Made by a program: the position numbers and the translations under genes. Below, piece by piece: positions 8,163 through 17,332 of a stretch of DNA of 64,000 nucleotides. The DNA comes from Bradyrhizobium cenepequi. Its GTDB lineage: Bacteria > Pseudomonadota > Alphaproteobacteria > Rhizobiales > Xanthobacteraceae. The notes under the pieces are model-generated. The model ran no database searches, had not been told where the DNA came from, and saw only the letters and a list, made by a program, of their open reading frames with translations. Position 1 is the stretch's first letter. Every line of letters begins with the position of its first letter. The DNA is taken from contig NZ_JAGKJI010000022.1 in NCBI RefSeq assembly GCF_020329485.1, positions 1-64,000 on the forward strand. The letters are read 5' to 3'.

Positions 8163-8767
8163 CCTTCATCCTCCTTGATCAGATGATGGATGCCGGCGCG
8201 GAAATAATCGTAGCCGGTATAGATCGTGACGATCGCGGAGATCCACAGCAAAGTCAGCCCGATCAGGGTGACCACCGGGACCACCTGATCGCCGGCTTCG
8301 CCGGCCAGCAGAAATCCGATCGCGACCAGCTGCACCGTGGTCTTCCATTTGGCGAGCTTGGTCACGGGAACGCTGACGCGGAGGCCAGCGAGATATTCGC
8401 GCAGGCCCGACACCAGGATCTCGCGGCAGAGGATCACGATCGCGGCCCACAGCGTCCAGCCGTGGATGATTCCGTCCGCAGCGAGCATGAGTAGGCAGGA
8501 GGCGACCAGGAGCTTGTCGGCGATCGGGTCCAGCATGCGGCCGAACGCCGATTGCTGGTTCCAGATCCGGGCATAGTAGCCGTCGAGGTAATCGGTGATG
8601 CCGGCGGCAATGAAGATCGCGACCGCCACCCAGCGCAGCCATAGCGGGCCATCTAGGATCGCCTGCACATAGATGCAGCCGACCACCACCGGGATGGCGG
8701 CGATGCGGGCGTAGGTCAGGATATTCGGAAGGGACAGGGTCTTGGGCTGCCCCCTTGTGGTCGCCAT
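8159..8767 (-). CDS. pgsA: CDP-diacylglycerol-glycerol-3-phosphate 3-phosphatidyltransferase
   Basis: A protein of about 202 residues making phosphatidylglycerol phosphate from CDP-diacylglycerol and glycerol 3-phosphate in the inner membrane. The CDP-alcohol phosphatidyltransferase signature D..DG..AR........G...D...D is complete, spanning DYLDGYYAR through FGRMLDPIADK. It has about five hydrophobic segments. Three in-frame ATG/GTG starts lie close together (8785, 8773, 8767); I take the last because SLPNILTYARI, the conserved N-terminus, is then at residue 12, but 8773 is possible. It is the first gene of the unit with moaD, moaE and prmB. Confidence 0.9.
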   Translation of the reverse strand: MATTRGQPKTLSLPNILTYARIAAIPVVVGCIYVQAILDGPLWLRWVAVAIFIAAGITDYLDGYYARIWNQQSAFGRMLDPIADKLLVASCLLMLAADGIIHGWTLWAAIVILCREILVSGLREYLAGLRVSVPVTKLAKWKTTVQLVAIGFLLAGEAGDQVVPVVTLIGLTLLWISAIVTIYTGYDYFRAGIHHLIKEDEG

Positions 8768-8862
8768 GTTCATCCGTCTTACCAATACCGCTCAAGCGTC
8801 GAGGTCAACCGTGGGCGCATAAGATGGTCCGTCCCAGGCGACGCTTTGATGACTCCATTCCT

Positions 8863-10944
8863 CTAGCCCCCCGGCTGGGAGTGGAAAAACTCGAAGATCT
8901 TCCGCGCACTCTCGGCACTGACGCCGGGAACCTTGCCGAGGTCGGCGATCGATGCGCGCTCGATCTCCTTCAACGTTCCGAAATGGTGGAGCAGCGCGCG
9001 CTTGCGCGAGGGCCCGATGCCGGGAATTTCCTGCAAGCCGGCCTCGCGGATGTCCTTCTTGCGCAGTTTGCGGTGCGAGCCGATCACGAACCGGTGCGCC
9101 TCATCGCGCAGCCGCTGGATGAAGTACAGCACGGGGTCGCGCGGCTCGAGCTTGATGGCCTCGCGGCCGGGTATGAACAGCGTTTCGCGGCCGGCGTCGC
9201 GGTCCGGCCCCTTTGCCACTGCCATCAGGGAGACCTGGGGCAGCCCGAGCTGATCGAAGATCTCCTTCACCGCGTTCAACTGCCCCCGGCCGCCGTCGAT
9301 GATGACGAGGTCGGGCCATTGCGGGAAGGAATCGTCGTCACCCTTAACCTTGGCCGCGTCGCCTTCGGCAGGCTTCAATAGCCGCTTGAAGCGCCGTTCC
9401 AGCACCTCGCGCATCATCGCGTAGTCGTCACCCGGCGTCAGCCCTTCGGACTTGATGTTGAACTTGCGGTACTGGTTCTTCATGAACCCGTCGGGGCCCG
9501 CCACGATCATCGCGCCAACCGCGTTGGTGCCCTGAATGTGGCTGTTGTCGTAGACCTCGATGCGTTTCGGCGCCTGCGGCAGGCCGAGCGTCGTGGCCAT
9601 GCCTTCGAGCAGCCGACCCTGGGTTGCGGTGTCCGCGAGCTTGCGGCCGAGCGCCTCGCGCGCATTGGTCAGCGCATGCGTGACCAGCTCTTTCTTCTCG
9701 CCGCGCTTGGGGACTGAAACCTCGACCCTGCGCCTGGCCTTGACCGACAGCGCATCGGCGAGCAGCGCGGCATCCTCGACCTCGTGCGAGAGCAGGATGA
9801 GCTTGGGCGGCGGCTTGTCGTCATAGAACTGTGCGAGGAAGGAGGAAAGCACCTCCTCGGGCGTGAATGACTTTTCCGCGCGCGGGAAATAGGCGCGGTT
9901 GCCCCAGTTCTGTCCAGTGCGGAAGAAGAACACCTCGACGCAGGAATAGCCGCCGTCCTGATGGATGGCGAACACGTCGGCTTCCTCCACCGTGCGCGGG
10001 TTGATGCCCTGTTGCGACTGGATCGCCGAGAGCGCGGCGAGGCGGTCGCGGTAAAGCGCGGCGGTCTCGAATTCGAGCTCGCCGGAAGCCTTCTCCATTT
10101 CGGCGGCGAGCTCCTGCTTCACCGCATGGCTGCGGCCCGACAGAAACTCGGTCGCCTCGCGCACCAGTTCGCTATAGCCGGGGAAATCGATCTCGCCGGT
10201 GCAGGGGCCGGAGCAGCGGCGGATCTGGTAGAGCAGGCAGGGGCGGGTGCGGCTTTCGAAGAAGCCGTCAGTGCAGGAGCGGATCAGAAACGCGCGCTGC
10301 AGCGCCGTGATGGTGCGGTTGACGGCGCCCGCGGAGGCGAACGGCCCGAAATAGCGTCCGGTCCGCGTCTGCGCGCCGCGATGCTTGAGGATCTGCGGCG
10401 CCCAGTGGTCGCCGGTGATCAGGATGTAGGGGAACGACTTGTCGTCGCGCAGCTGCACGTTGAAGCGCGGCCGGAGCTGCTTGATGAGGTTGGCCTCCAG
10501 CAGCAGCGCCTCGGTCTCGGTCGTGGTCGAGACGATCTCGACGTTCACCGTCGCCGCGATCATGCGCAGGATGCGCGCCGGCAGCGGGGCGTTGGGCCGG
10601 GCATAGGAAGACAACCGTTTGCGGACATTCTTCGCCTTGCCGACATAGAGCACGTCATGGGCCGCATTGAGCATGCGGTAGACGCCCGGCGAGGTCGGGG
10701 CGAGCCGGACCGCATTCTCGATCGCGGCATGGCCGATCGCGAGCGTGCCCTCGGCTACGGTATCCGCCGGTTCCTCGGGAACCTCAGGCAGCCGGGTGTC
10801 TTCGTCGTCGTCCGTGGCCGACGTCGCCGGATCGACGTCGCCGGTGACGAGCGCGAGATCCTGCGGCGGTAAATCCGAGTTTCGGCCGTGGCGCGTTCCC
10901 TTCGGGACGGACGCCTTCGGATGGTCGGTAGAATCGTGATCCAT
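8863..10944 (-). CDS. uvrC: Excinuclease ABC subunit C
   Basis: A 693-residue nucleotide-excision-repair nuclease that makes both incisions with UvrB. The GIY-YIG 3'-incision domain begins near residue 86 (SPGVYRMLNAAHDVLYVGKA). A Cys-rich segment follows (RPCLLYQIRRCSGPC), then the UVR helix pair, the RNase H-like 5'-incision domain (EVYDNSHIQGTNAVGAM) and a C-terminal helix-hairpin-helix (IPGIGPSRKRALLHHFG). The first 85 residues are an acidic, disordered-looking extension not present in enterobacterial UvrC. uvrB, 30 kb away, is also extended. Confidence 0.95.
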   Translation of the reverse strand: MDHDSTDHPKASVPKGTRHGRNSDLPPQDLALVTGDVDPATSATDDDEDTRLPEVPEEPADTVAEGTLAIGHAAIENAVRLAPTSPGVYRMLNAAHDVLYVGKAKNVRKRLSSYARPNAPLPARILRMIAATVNVEIVSTTTETEALLLEANLIKQLRPRFNVQLRDDKSFPYILITGDHWAPQILKHRGAQTRTGRYFGPFASAGAVNRTITALQRAFLIRSCTDGFFESRTRPCLLYQIRRCSGPCTGEIDFPGYSELVREATEFLSGRSHAVKQELAAEMEKASGELEFETAALYRDRLAALSAIQSQQGINPRTVEEADVFAIHQDGGYSCVEVFFFRTGQNWGNRAYFPRAEKSFTPEEVLSSFLAQFYDDKPPPKLILLSHEVEDAALLADALSVKARRRVEVSVPKRGEKKELVTHALTNAREALGRKLADTATQGRLLEGMATTLGLPQAPKRIEVYDNSHIQGTNAVGAMIVAGPDGFMKNQYRKFNIKSEGLTPGDDYAMMREVLERRFKRLLKPAEGDAAKVKGDDDSFPQWPDLVIIDGGRGQLNAVKEIFDQLGLPQVSLMAVAKGPDRDAGRETLFIPGREAIKLEPRDPVLYFIQRLRDEAHRFVIGSHRKLRKKDIREAGLQEIPGIGPSRKRALLHHFGTLKEIERASIADLGKVPGVSAESARKIFEFFHSQPGG

Positions 10945-11171
10945 GGGCCTAAACTAGGCGCTGCCGGCCGCCGTCGCCAGCATCAGGCTTCGAGCGGAAA
11001 GCCCTGCGCCGGTAACGCTCCATTAAGACTGATGGGTGGGCGGTACCAGCCCTTAACAGGCCTTTAACTTAAAACTTTCGATAAATCTTCCAGAAAAACC
11101 AGTGAATTCCGTAACCACGCCGGCCCTCGCAACCGGCGGGTCACGGCTGTTGCGTATGGAGTGTGGTTGCG

Positions 11172-11786
11172 ATGAAGCGGTTAGTCTTGCGCCTGCTGGC
11201 GCTGATCGTCGGCGGATGGACGACGTCGTCAGCGGCGGCCGACCTCAATTATCGCGCCTACACGGTCAATCAGCCGCTCAACGCCTTGAGCTGGGCGGGG
11301 CCTTATCTCGGCGGCAATCTCGGCTATGCCTGGGGCGGCGTGGACAACAACCCAGCCAAGCCCTCGGGTTTTTCGGGCGGCGCGCAGATCGGCTACAACT
11401 GGACCAACGGCCCATGGGTGTTCGGCGCCGAAGGCGACATCCAGGCGACCGGCGCGGAGGAAACCTTTGCGCCCTGGAAATTTTCCAATCCCTGGTTCGG
11501 CACCATCCGCGGCCGCGGCGGCTACGCATTCCAGAATGTGCTGTTCTACGCCACCGCCGGCCTCGCCTTCGGCGAGTTGCGCGCCGAAACCTTCGGCCTG
11601 TCGGAGTCCCATACCAATATTGGCTGGACCGCCGGCCTTGGCGCCGAAATGGGCTTTGCGCCGAACTGGAGCGCCAAGCTCGAATATCTCTATGTCGATC
11701 TCGCCAACAGCAACTTCATCATCACCGGCGCATCGAACGGCTACCATTTCGGTGTCATTCGCGCCGGCGTGAACTATCACTTCTAA
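11172..11786 (+). CDS. Outer-membrane beta-barrel protein (Omp25/31-like)
   Basis: A 204-residue exported protein: signal peptide MKRLVLRLLALIVGGWTTSS ending near SAAA, then a small beta-barrel of the porin-like surface-antigen family of Rhizobiales. Alternating aromatic strands include YLGGNLGYAWGG, GGAQIGYNWTNGPWVFGAEG, GRGGYAFQNVLFYATAGLA and a C-terminal GVIRAGVNYHF ending in Phe, typical for BAM recognition. The ATG at 11172 is chosen over the GTG at 11163 because a ggag lies 10 bases upstream. It is monocistronic, followed by a strong terminator. 10945-11171 holds no recognisable gene. Confidence 0.85.
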   Translation: MKRLVLRLLALIVGGWTTSSAAADLNYRAYTVNQPLNALSWAGPYLGGNLGYAWGGVDNNPAKPSGFSGGAQIGYNWTNGPWVFGAEGDIQATGAEETFAPWKFSNPWFGTIRGRGGYAFQNVLFYATAGLAFGELRAETFGLSESHTNIGWTAGLGAEMGFAPNWSAKLEYLYVDLANSNFIITGASNGYHFGVIRAGVNYHF

Positions 11787-11825
11787 CCATCGCTTCGAAG
11801 AACAAAAAGACGATCGACAACAACC

Positions 11826-11857
11826 TTCCGGCCGTCGCAAGCGGCCGGAATTTTTTT
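11826..11857 (+). terminator. Rho-independent terminator after the Omp gene
   Basis: A perfect 9-bp stem, ttccggccg (11826-11834) with cggccggaa (11842-11850), and a 7-nt loop. Seven T residues follow directly. It lies 40 bases after the stop codon of the beta-barrel gene. Confidence 0.92.
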
Positions 11858-11960
11858 GCCGCGCTGACGCGCAAGATCACGCGCATGCCTGTGCGAGCGG
11901 GACGCCGCCCGGCAAATCCTGATCCGGGAACTCAGTCCGCTTCAGCGTGAGCGCAAAAGC

Positions 11961-12176
11961 TCACGATGAAATCACCAGATTGACCGCCTTGGGGCCTTTG
12001 CCCTTCTTGTCCGGTTCGACGTCAAACGTAATACGTTGTCCTTCGGTCAAATCCTTCAGTCCTGCGCGTTCGACAGCGGTGATGTGAACGAACACATCGC
12101 GGCCGCCGTCGTCCGGCTTGATGAAGCCGTAGCCGCGCTCTCCATTGAAGAACTTGACTGTCCCAGTCATGGCCAT
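11961..12176 (-). CDS. Cold-shock domain protein (CspA family)
   Basis: A 71-residue single OB-fold nucleic-acid-binding protein. RNP1 is GYGFIKPD and RNP2 is DVFVHIT; the family opening MTGTVKFFNGERG is present and it ends PKAVNLVIS. The start at 12176 (MAMTGTVKFF) is favoured because a strong GGAGGAG lies 7 bases upstream of it, against 13 for the next ATG at 12170. These proteins act as RNA chaperones; whether this one is cold-induced is not shown. Confidence 0.93.
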   Translation of the reverse strand: MAMTGTVKFFNGERGYGFIKPDDGGRDVFVHITAVERAGLKDLTEGQRITFDVEPDKKGKGPKAVNLVISS

Positions 12177-12204
12177 CGGGAAACTCCTCCCCCGCATTGC
12201 ACCG

Positions 12205-12229
12205 CCGCTACGCGTAACCCACGTAGCGG
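12205..12229 (-). promoter_or_regulatory. Hairpin in the probable 5' leader of the cold-shock gene
   Basis: An 8-bp perfect stem (ccgctacg 12205-12212 with cgtagcgg 12222-12229) upstream of the cold-shock gene, about 30 bases before its start codon. Cold-shock mRNAs often have structured leaders; the link here is inference. Confidence 0.3.
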
Positions 12230-12436
12230 GCGACCGGACATTCGCTGCCGGAAGCTTGGCCACCTCAGCGGACCCGTGTTACGCCACCGACCCGCCTGGA
12301 TTTTTCTTCGGCCTTGTCACTCCGCCGCAACCATTCGCGGAAGCGGAACGTAAAGCCAGTCCTAACGTGACAAGCATAATACGGTTCCGGGCAAGTTGCC
12401 TATGGTCGAGTGGGAGTTTTCAGCAATGGCGTTGGC

Positions 12437-13297
12437 TTAAGGTTTGGGCGTTTCCAGCCTGAATCGGGCGGCCCCGCCTTGGCCCAAGGGCTTTTCCAAC
12501 TCGGGCAGCATGGTCTTGAGTTCGCCGGCAAGCGTCCAGGGCGGATTGACAATCAACAGCCCGGTCGAGACTAGGCCGCTGTCGGCTTCGCGGGGCGCGA
12601 TGCTGAATTCGAGCCGCAGGCATTTGCCGGTCGGCTTGCTCTTGCTTGTCTCCGAAGCGACATGTCGCGCAAGATCGTCGGTCACGCGGCGGCTCTTCAC
12701 CGGATACCACAACAGATAGCTGCCGGTCGGCCATTTGACGAACGCATCAGAAAAGCCTTGCGCCAGCCGCTCGAATTCGTCCTTGGCTTCAAAAGGCGGG
12801 TCGATCAGGATCAATCCGCGTCTTTCTTTCGGCGGAACGAAGGCCGGCAGCGCGGTCCAGCCATCGAGGTTGACGACCCGCGCCTGGGCGTCGTGGCGCA
12901 GCGCATCGATCAGGCGTTTGCGCGCCTCGGGCTCCAGTTCGCAGGCGGTGAGACGGTCCTGCGGCCGCAACAGTGCCCGCGCGATCAGGGGCGAACCCGG
13001 ATAGGTGTTCAGTTCGCCGGGCGGGCTGAAGGCCCTCACAATGTCGAGATAGGGCAACAGCAGCGGCAACGCTTCCTTTGAGAATCGCGCCTGCATCAGC
13101 CGCGCGATCCCGGTCAGCCATTCGCCACCGCGCCGCGCCTCGTCGGACGTGAGATCATAGAGGCCGGCGCCGGCATGGGTATCGATGACGCGGAGCGCCG
13201 CCGGCTTCTCCTGCAGATACAGCAGGATTCGCACCAACACGACGTGCTTGATGACATCGGCAAAACCGCCGGCGTGAAAGGCGTGACGGTAGTTCAT
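12437..13297 (-). CDS. rlmJ: 23S rRNA (adenine2030-N6)-methyltransferase
   Basis: A 286-residue RlmJ-family enzyme that methylates N6 of A2030 in 23S rRNA using SAM. Diagnostic features are the opening MNYRHAFHAGGFADVIKH, the SAM-site VIDTHAGAGLYDL and the catalytic LILIDPPFE. PGSPLIARALLRPQDRL matches the family insert. The start is the family-conserved Met. It is monocistronic and minus strand; 12264-12436 holds no gene. Confidence 0.95.
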   Translation of the reverse strand: MNYRHAFHAGGFADVIKHVVLVRILLYLQEKPAALRVIDTHAGAGLYDLTSDEARRGGEWLTGIARLMQARFSKEALPLLLPYLDIVRAFSPPGELNTYPGSPLIARALLRPQDRLTACELEPEARKRLIDALRHDAQARVVNLDGWTALPAFVPPKERRGLILIDPPFEAKDEFERLAQGFSDAFVKWPTGSYLLWYPVKSRRVTDDLARHVASETSKSKPTGKCLRLEFSIAPREADSGLVSTGLLIVNPPWTLAGELKTMLPELEKPLGQGGAARFRLETPKP

Positions 13298-13422
13298 GTC
13301 TGACGGTTACGACATCGCGCGGATGAAAGTAACCCATGTCATGTTCGGGCGAGATGAAAGCATCGAGCGTGGATGCGCAATTACGCATCTGAAGTCTGGC
13401 CCTTTCCGACCACCCGAAAAGA

Positions 13423-14106
13423 CTAACCCCCGCGGACCGGCGGCATCACCACCTGGTCACGGCGGCAGGCGCGGCGATCGGTCTCCTCGCAGGCGCGAAA
13501 CTGCATGTCCTTGCTCATGCAGATCCTGACCTCGCTCAGCCGCTTGCTGTCGCAGGTGACCGAGATTGCCGAACTGCTCAGGCCCGGATTGGCCTTGATG
13601 AAAGCATCCTCGATCTCGGCAGGCGCGACCGTCTTCGGTTCCGATAGTTGCAGCAATTCCTCCGGAATCTTCACCGCGGCGCGCGCCTTGCGAATGCTCT
13701 CGAAATAGGCTCGTGCCGAGAGGCCCGAGCAGGTGCCGTGCTTGTCCCATTCGTTGTAGATCAGCCCGGGCGCCGGCATCAGGTCGAGCATCGAAGTCAT
13801 GACGTTGCGGGCGAGGCGTGGGGCGGGCCGCTGGCAATATTCCGGAAAGCCGCGTTCATATTGCGGCCACAGCCCATGCACCACGAAGGAGTAGGGGCGT
13901 CCGTCGCATTGGACCTGCGCCCGCCCGCCATCGCCGCGCTCGGAGGCCGCCTCGCAAAAGGATGGCGACCAGGACAGCGCGAGCACGTAGAAATCGAACT
14001 CGCCCGGCGCGTTTTGCCGGCGGTCCTGAGCGCTGACCGTGCCGATCACGACAAAGTAGGCAAAGACGGAGATCAGCAGCCGGGAAGCCAAGGCGGATCG
14101 AAACAT
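13423..14106 (-). CDS. Secreted ribonuclease T2 family protein
   Basis: A 227-residue exported endoribonuclease. The signal peptide spans about residues 1-24 (ASRLLISVFAYFVVIGTVSA). Both T2 catalytic segments are intact: CAS I FVVHGLWPQ and CAS II NEWDKHGTCSG, each supplying a catalytic His. LALSWSPSFC and several Cys that can form disulfides are also present. It would cleave single-stranded RNA in the periplasm or outside the cell. The ATG at 14106 was chosen because it directly precedes the signal peptide; the frame upstream has no homology character. Confidence 0.92.
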   Translation of the reverse strand: MFRSALASRLLISVFAYFVVIGTVSAQDRRQNAPGEFDFYVLALSWSPSFCEAASERGDGGRAQVQCDGRPYSFVVHGLWPQYERGFPEYCQRPAPRLARNVMTSMLDLMPAPGLIYNEWDKHGTCSGLSARAYFESIRKARAAVKIPEELLQLSEPKTVAPAEIEDAFIKANPGLSSSAISVTCDSKRLSEVRICMSKDMQFRACEETDRRACRRDQVVMPPVRGG

Positions 14107-14224
14107 GAATACCCCCTCACACTCGACTGCGGGCGAGCCTAGCAGGGTGGTGGAACATTTCAAGAACAAATTGTGATGCGAACGCGGTGCTTGATTGGCA
14201 GTCGCCGCTGCACGCGTGTGGGGA

Positions 14225-14695
14225 TTAGGGCCGGGCCGACTTGCAGGCGGGATTGTAGGCCCAGTTGCGGTCCAGCCCGACCACGCACCATTCGACCCCC
14301 TGGCCCATGCTGGCAAAGCCACCATCCTCGATGATCGAGAAATGCACCGTGCGCACCTTGCCGTCATTCAGCACCACGTCGCCCGAACAATAGCGGCGCG
14401 GGATGTTGTCGGACTGCCAGGGACGGAAGGTGGTCTCATGGATGCGCGAATAGCCGGTGATCACCAGCGGGGAATTCCAGAACTGGCTCTCTTTTTCCTG
14501 GAACTGAGAGGCGATGGTGGGCAGCGCTGCCTCGCAAGGAGCCACCGCCCCGTCATATTTCGGCCCGGACAGCCAGAAGTTCAGCTCAAGTGGATTGGCG
14601 GCTTGCGCCGTCTGGGCGGACACCAACAGGCCAACCAGCAGGCCGAATGCGGTGCAGAGGCCAGTCTTGGTCAAGGAAAGAAGAGAGTTGCACAT
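14225..14695 (-). CDS. Small exported protein of unknown function
   Basis: A 156-residue protein with a clear signal peptide (MCNSLLSLTKTGLCTAFGLL to about AQAA, residue 33). The mature part has four Cys and reads like a globular periplasmic protein: LELNFWLSGPKYDG, then YCSGDVVLNDGKVRTVHFSI and MGQGVEWCVVGLDRNWAYNP. I do not recognise a named domain. It lies beside other small secreted genes and the RNase T2 gene, with which it is co-oriented, but a 118-base gap argues for a separate transcript. Confidence 0.75.
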   Translation of the reverse strand: MCNSLLSLTKTGLCTAFGLLVGLLVSAQTAQAANPLELNFWLSGPKYDGAVAPCEAALPTIASQFQEKESQFWNSPLVITGYSRIHETTFRPWQSDNIPRRYCSGDVVLNDGKVRTVHFSIIEDGGFASMGQGVEWCVVGLDRNWAYNPACKSARP

Positions 14696-14861
14696 GGGAA
14701 TCCGCCAATCTAACGCGGCGGACGGTGCCGCGAAGCCCGGGCGAGGTCAAGTGCAGCGCGGCAACACTGACGGAGAACTCCGCAAAACTCCGGCCCGCGA
14801 TTCTTTTCACGGTCGCCCGCGCACTCTATGGTGCCGCTCAAGGATTTCAGGAGAGTCTGCA

Positions 14862-15152
14862 ATGCGAAGGATTCTGGCCGCTGGCATGGTTGCCGCAGGC
14901 GCAATGCTGGCCGGTGCACCGGTTCACGCCGACTGGGTGCCCCCGTTCAAGGGCAACGATACCGGCGGCATCATCGCCTATTCGCTGGCAAGGCAGGTCG
15001 ACGCTCGCCAGCTCGCGGTCGATCACTGCGCTTCCTACGGCAAGGTGGTGAAATTCCTCGCGGTGCAGCACACCGAGGGTGGCTACGTCTCCTTCTCCTG
15101 CCGCTGGGTGCCTTGGGGCGCCACCGAGCGGCCCCTGCGCACGCTTTATTGA
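14862..15152 (+). CDS. Small exported protein of unknown function
   Basis: A 96-residue protein. The signal peptide MRRILAAGMVAAGAMLAGAP ends near VHA (residue 23), and a mature segment of about 73 residues follows with two Cys and FKGNDTGGIIAYS and FSCRWVPWGATERP. A caggag Shine-Dalgarno 9 bases before the ATG fixes the start. It diverges from the 156-residue secreted gene and is followed 25 bases later by another exported-protein gene, probably as one operon. No family recognised. Confidence 0.75.
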   Translation: MRRILAAGMVAAGAMLAGAPVHADWVPPFKGNDTGGIIAYSLARQVDARQLAVDHCASYGKVVKFLAVQHTEGGYVSFSCRWVPWGATERPLRTLY

Positions 15153-15177
15153 CCGGCGGCTCCGCCGGCTTCGCCGC

Positions 15178-15717
15178 ATGAGACGACAGCTTGTCCTGTT
15201 CGGATCGGCCCTCTGCCTGGTTGCGCTGCTGCCGGGCGCGGCTCGCGCCGTCGATCTTCCGGTCCGCAAGGCGGGCCTTTGGGAGATGAAGATCATGCGC
15301 ACGGGCGCAGCCACGCCCGAAATGACGATGCAGCATTGCACCGATGAGACCACCGACAAGGACATGAGCACGGCGGTCTCGCCGATGGCGAAAGATATCT
15401 GCTCCCAGCAGGAGATCCAGAAGACCGCGACCGGCTATGTCAGCGATTCGGTGTGCGGCACCGCTGGCGTCAACGTGACCTCGCATGCCGAGATTACCGG
15501 CGACTTCAACTCCGCCTATACGGTCAAGACGACCTCGCACGCCGATCGTGGCTCTGCGGGCGCGGTGCGCGATGCCACCGCCACAATCGAGGCCAAATGG
15601 CTTGGTCCCTGCAAAGCGGGCCAGAAGCCCGGCGACATCATCATGGCCGGTGGCATGAAGGTGAACGTCAAGGACATGGAAAAGCTGAAGGGCATGATCC
15701 CTAAGCTGCCGAGGTAG
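15178..15717 (+). CDS. DUF3617-family exported protein
   Basis: A 179-residue protein. The signal peptide MRRQLVLFGSALCLVALLPG ends near ARA, followed by the DUF3617 pattern VRKAGLWEMKIM, MTMQHCTDETTDK and CSQQEIQKTATGYVSDSVC, with paired cysteines. Family function is unknown, and location is probably periplasmic. The region between it and the preceding small exported gene contains a ccggcggc/gccgccgg-like hairpin. Start by the signal peptide. Confidence 0.82.
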   Translation: MRRQLVLFGSALCLVALLPGAARAVDLPVRKAGLWEMKIMRTGAATPEMTMQHCTDETTDKDMSTAVSPMAKDICSQQEIQKTATGYVSDSVCGTAGVNVTSHAEITGDFNSAYTVKTTSHADRGSAGAVRDATATIEAKWLGPCKAGQKPGDIIMAGGMKVNVKDMEKLKGMIPKLPR

Positions 15718-15780
15718 CTCTTGTCGTGGTCCGGATGGCGTGCGTCGGAGTCAGCTCGGACTCAAGGCGCCAATTACTGT

Positions 15781-15928
15781 GCCCTCTCCCCTTGTGGGAG
15801 AGGGCCGCTCAGCTATCTGAAGCGAGTTCGCTTGGGTGAGGGGTTCTCTCCACAAGCACCATCGCCCGTGGAGAGAGAACCCCTCATCCGGCGCTTCGCG
15901 CCACCTTCTCCCACAAGGGGAGAAGGGA
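15781..15928. repeat. Two-hairpin palindromic repeat, family A, copy 2
   Basis: The terminal hairpins are ccctctccccttgtgggagag on the left and cttctcccacaaggggagaag on the right. The inner pair is gggtgaggggttctctcc with gagagaacccctcatcc. It fills the gap between two convergent genes. Confidence 0.85.
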
Positions 15929-15937
15929 AGAATGCTG

Positions 15938-17329
15938 TTACACCGGCACTCTCACGGTCGCGCGCAGGCCGCCCATCGGGCTGTCGCCGAGCATGATGTC
16001 GCCGCCATGCGACCGGGCGATGTCGCGGGCGATGGCTAGTCCCAGGCCGGTGCCGCCCTCGTCCTGGTTGCGGGCGTCGTCGAGCCGAAGGAACGGCTTG
16101 AACACCTCCTCGCGCATGTCCACCGGAATGCCCGGGCCGTCGTCGTCGACTGTGATCGTGAGATAGCGGTGGTCGCGGTGGCCGGTGATCGAGATCGTGT
16201 TGGCGTGCCGCGCCGCATTGGAGACGAGATTGCCGAGGCAGCGCTTGAATGAGGCCGGCTTCACGGTCACGACAGGCAATCCGCGGAAGGCGACGGTCGC
16301 GGTATGGCCGTGGCGTTCGGCGTCGGTGCGCAATTCCTCCAGCGCCATCGTCATGTCGGTCGGCTGCGCGATCTCGCCGGAGTCGCCGCGGGCGAAGGCG
16401 AGATAATCTTCCAGCATCATCGACATTTCGTCGATGTCCTTGCGCATGGCGTCGATCTCGGGGCCGTCGCCGAGCAGCGCGAGCTCCAGCTTGAAGCGGG
16501 TCAGGATCGTGCGCAGATCGTGCGAGACGCCGGCAAGCATCGCGGTACGCTGCTCGATCGTGCGCTCGATGCGCGCCTTCATCTCCAGGAATGCCTGCGC
16601 CGCGCGCCGCACCTCGCGCGCGCCGCGCGGCCGGAAATTCGGCGCCTCCCGGCCCTTGCCGAAGCTTTCGGCGGCGTCGGCCAGACGCAGGATCGGCTTG
16701 ATCTGGTTGCGCAGGAACAGCACCGCGACGATCAAAAGGATCGTGGATGTGCCGAGCATCCAGAAGATGAAGATCTCCGAATTCGACGCGTAGGCGGCGC
16801 TGCGCAGCGCGAAGATGCGCATGATCGCGTCGTCGAGCTGTACGCGGATCTCGACCAGATTCGATCTGCCGACGGTGTCGATCCAGAACGGACGGCCGAT
16901 CTGTCGCCCGAGCTGCACCGACAGCGTCTGGTCGAGCAGCGAAAAGAATGGCTTTGGCCCGGGTGGCGGCATGTCGCCGGAAGGCAGGAAATCGACCACG
17001 AGCTGCAGCCGCTGCGCGATCCGGCGCACCTGCGCGCGGTCCTTGTCCTGGGGATAGGTCTTGTAGACGTCGATGAGGGCGGCGATGTCCTGCACGACCG
17101 CGGCGGAGAGGCGGCGCGTCACCGTGTTCCAGTGCCGCTCCATGAACACGAACGCTACCACCGTCTGCAGCACCACCATCGGCACGATCATGATCAGCAG
17201 CGCGCGGGCATAGAGGCCGGTCGGCATCCAGCTCTTGAACGCGTTTCCCACCCGGCCATTGGCCCTGGAGACGCGCTGCGAGGCGTTACGGATCAGGCTC
17301 AGGCCCGTGTCGATGGTGCTCATGAACAA
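15938..17329 (-). CDS. EnvZ-type membrane sensor histidine kinase
   Basis: A 463-residue two-component sensor. One TM helix (about 42-63) and a second (about 185-206) bracket a periplasmic domain of about 120 residues. A HAMP linker follows, then the phospho-acceptor His270 in AGVSHDLRT, N-box RCLGNLVSNAARHAN, G1 VDDDGPGIP and G2 GGTGLGLAIARD. The domain order and the SHDLRT variant resemble EnvZ/OmpR-type kinases. It begins 3 bases after the response-regulator stop, so it is the third gene of a MarR-regulator-kinase operon and presumably phosphorylates that regulator. The signal is unknown. Confidence 0.92.
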   Translation of the reverse strand: MFMSTIDTGLSLIRNASQRVSRANGRVGNAFKSWMPTGLYARALLIMIVPMVVLQTVVAFVFMERHWNTVTRRLSAAVVQDIAALIDVYKTYPQDKDRAQVRRIAQRLQLVVDFLPSGDMPPPGPKPFFSLLDQTLSVQLGRQIGRPFWIDTVGRSNLVEIRVQLDDAIMRIFALRSAAYASNSEIFIFWMLGTSTILLIVAVLFLRNQIKPILRLADAAESFGKGREAPNFRPRGAREVRRAAQAFLEMKARIERTIEQRTAMLAGVSHDLRTILTRFKLELALLGDGPEIDAMRKDIDEMSMMLEDYLAFARGDSGEIAQPTDMTMALEELRTDAERHGHTATVAFRGLPVVTVKPASFKRCLGNLVSNAARHANTISITGHRDHRYLTITVDDDGPGIPVDMREEVFKPFLRLDDARNQDEGGTGLGLAIARDIARSHGGDIMLGDSPMGGLRATVRVPV

Positions 17330-17332
17330 GTC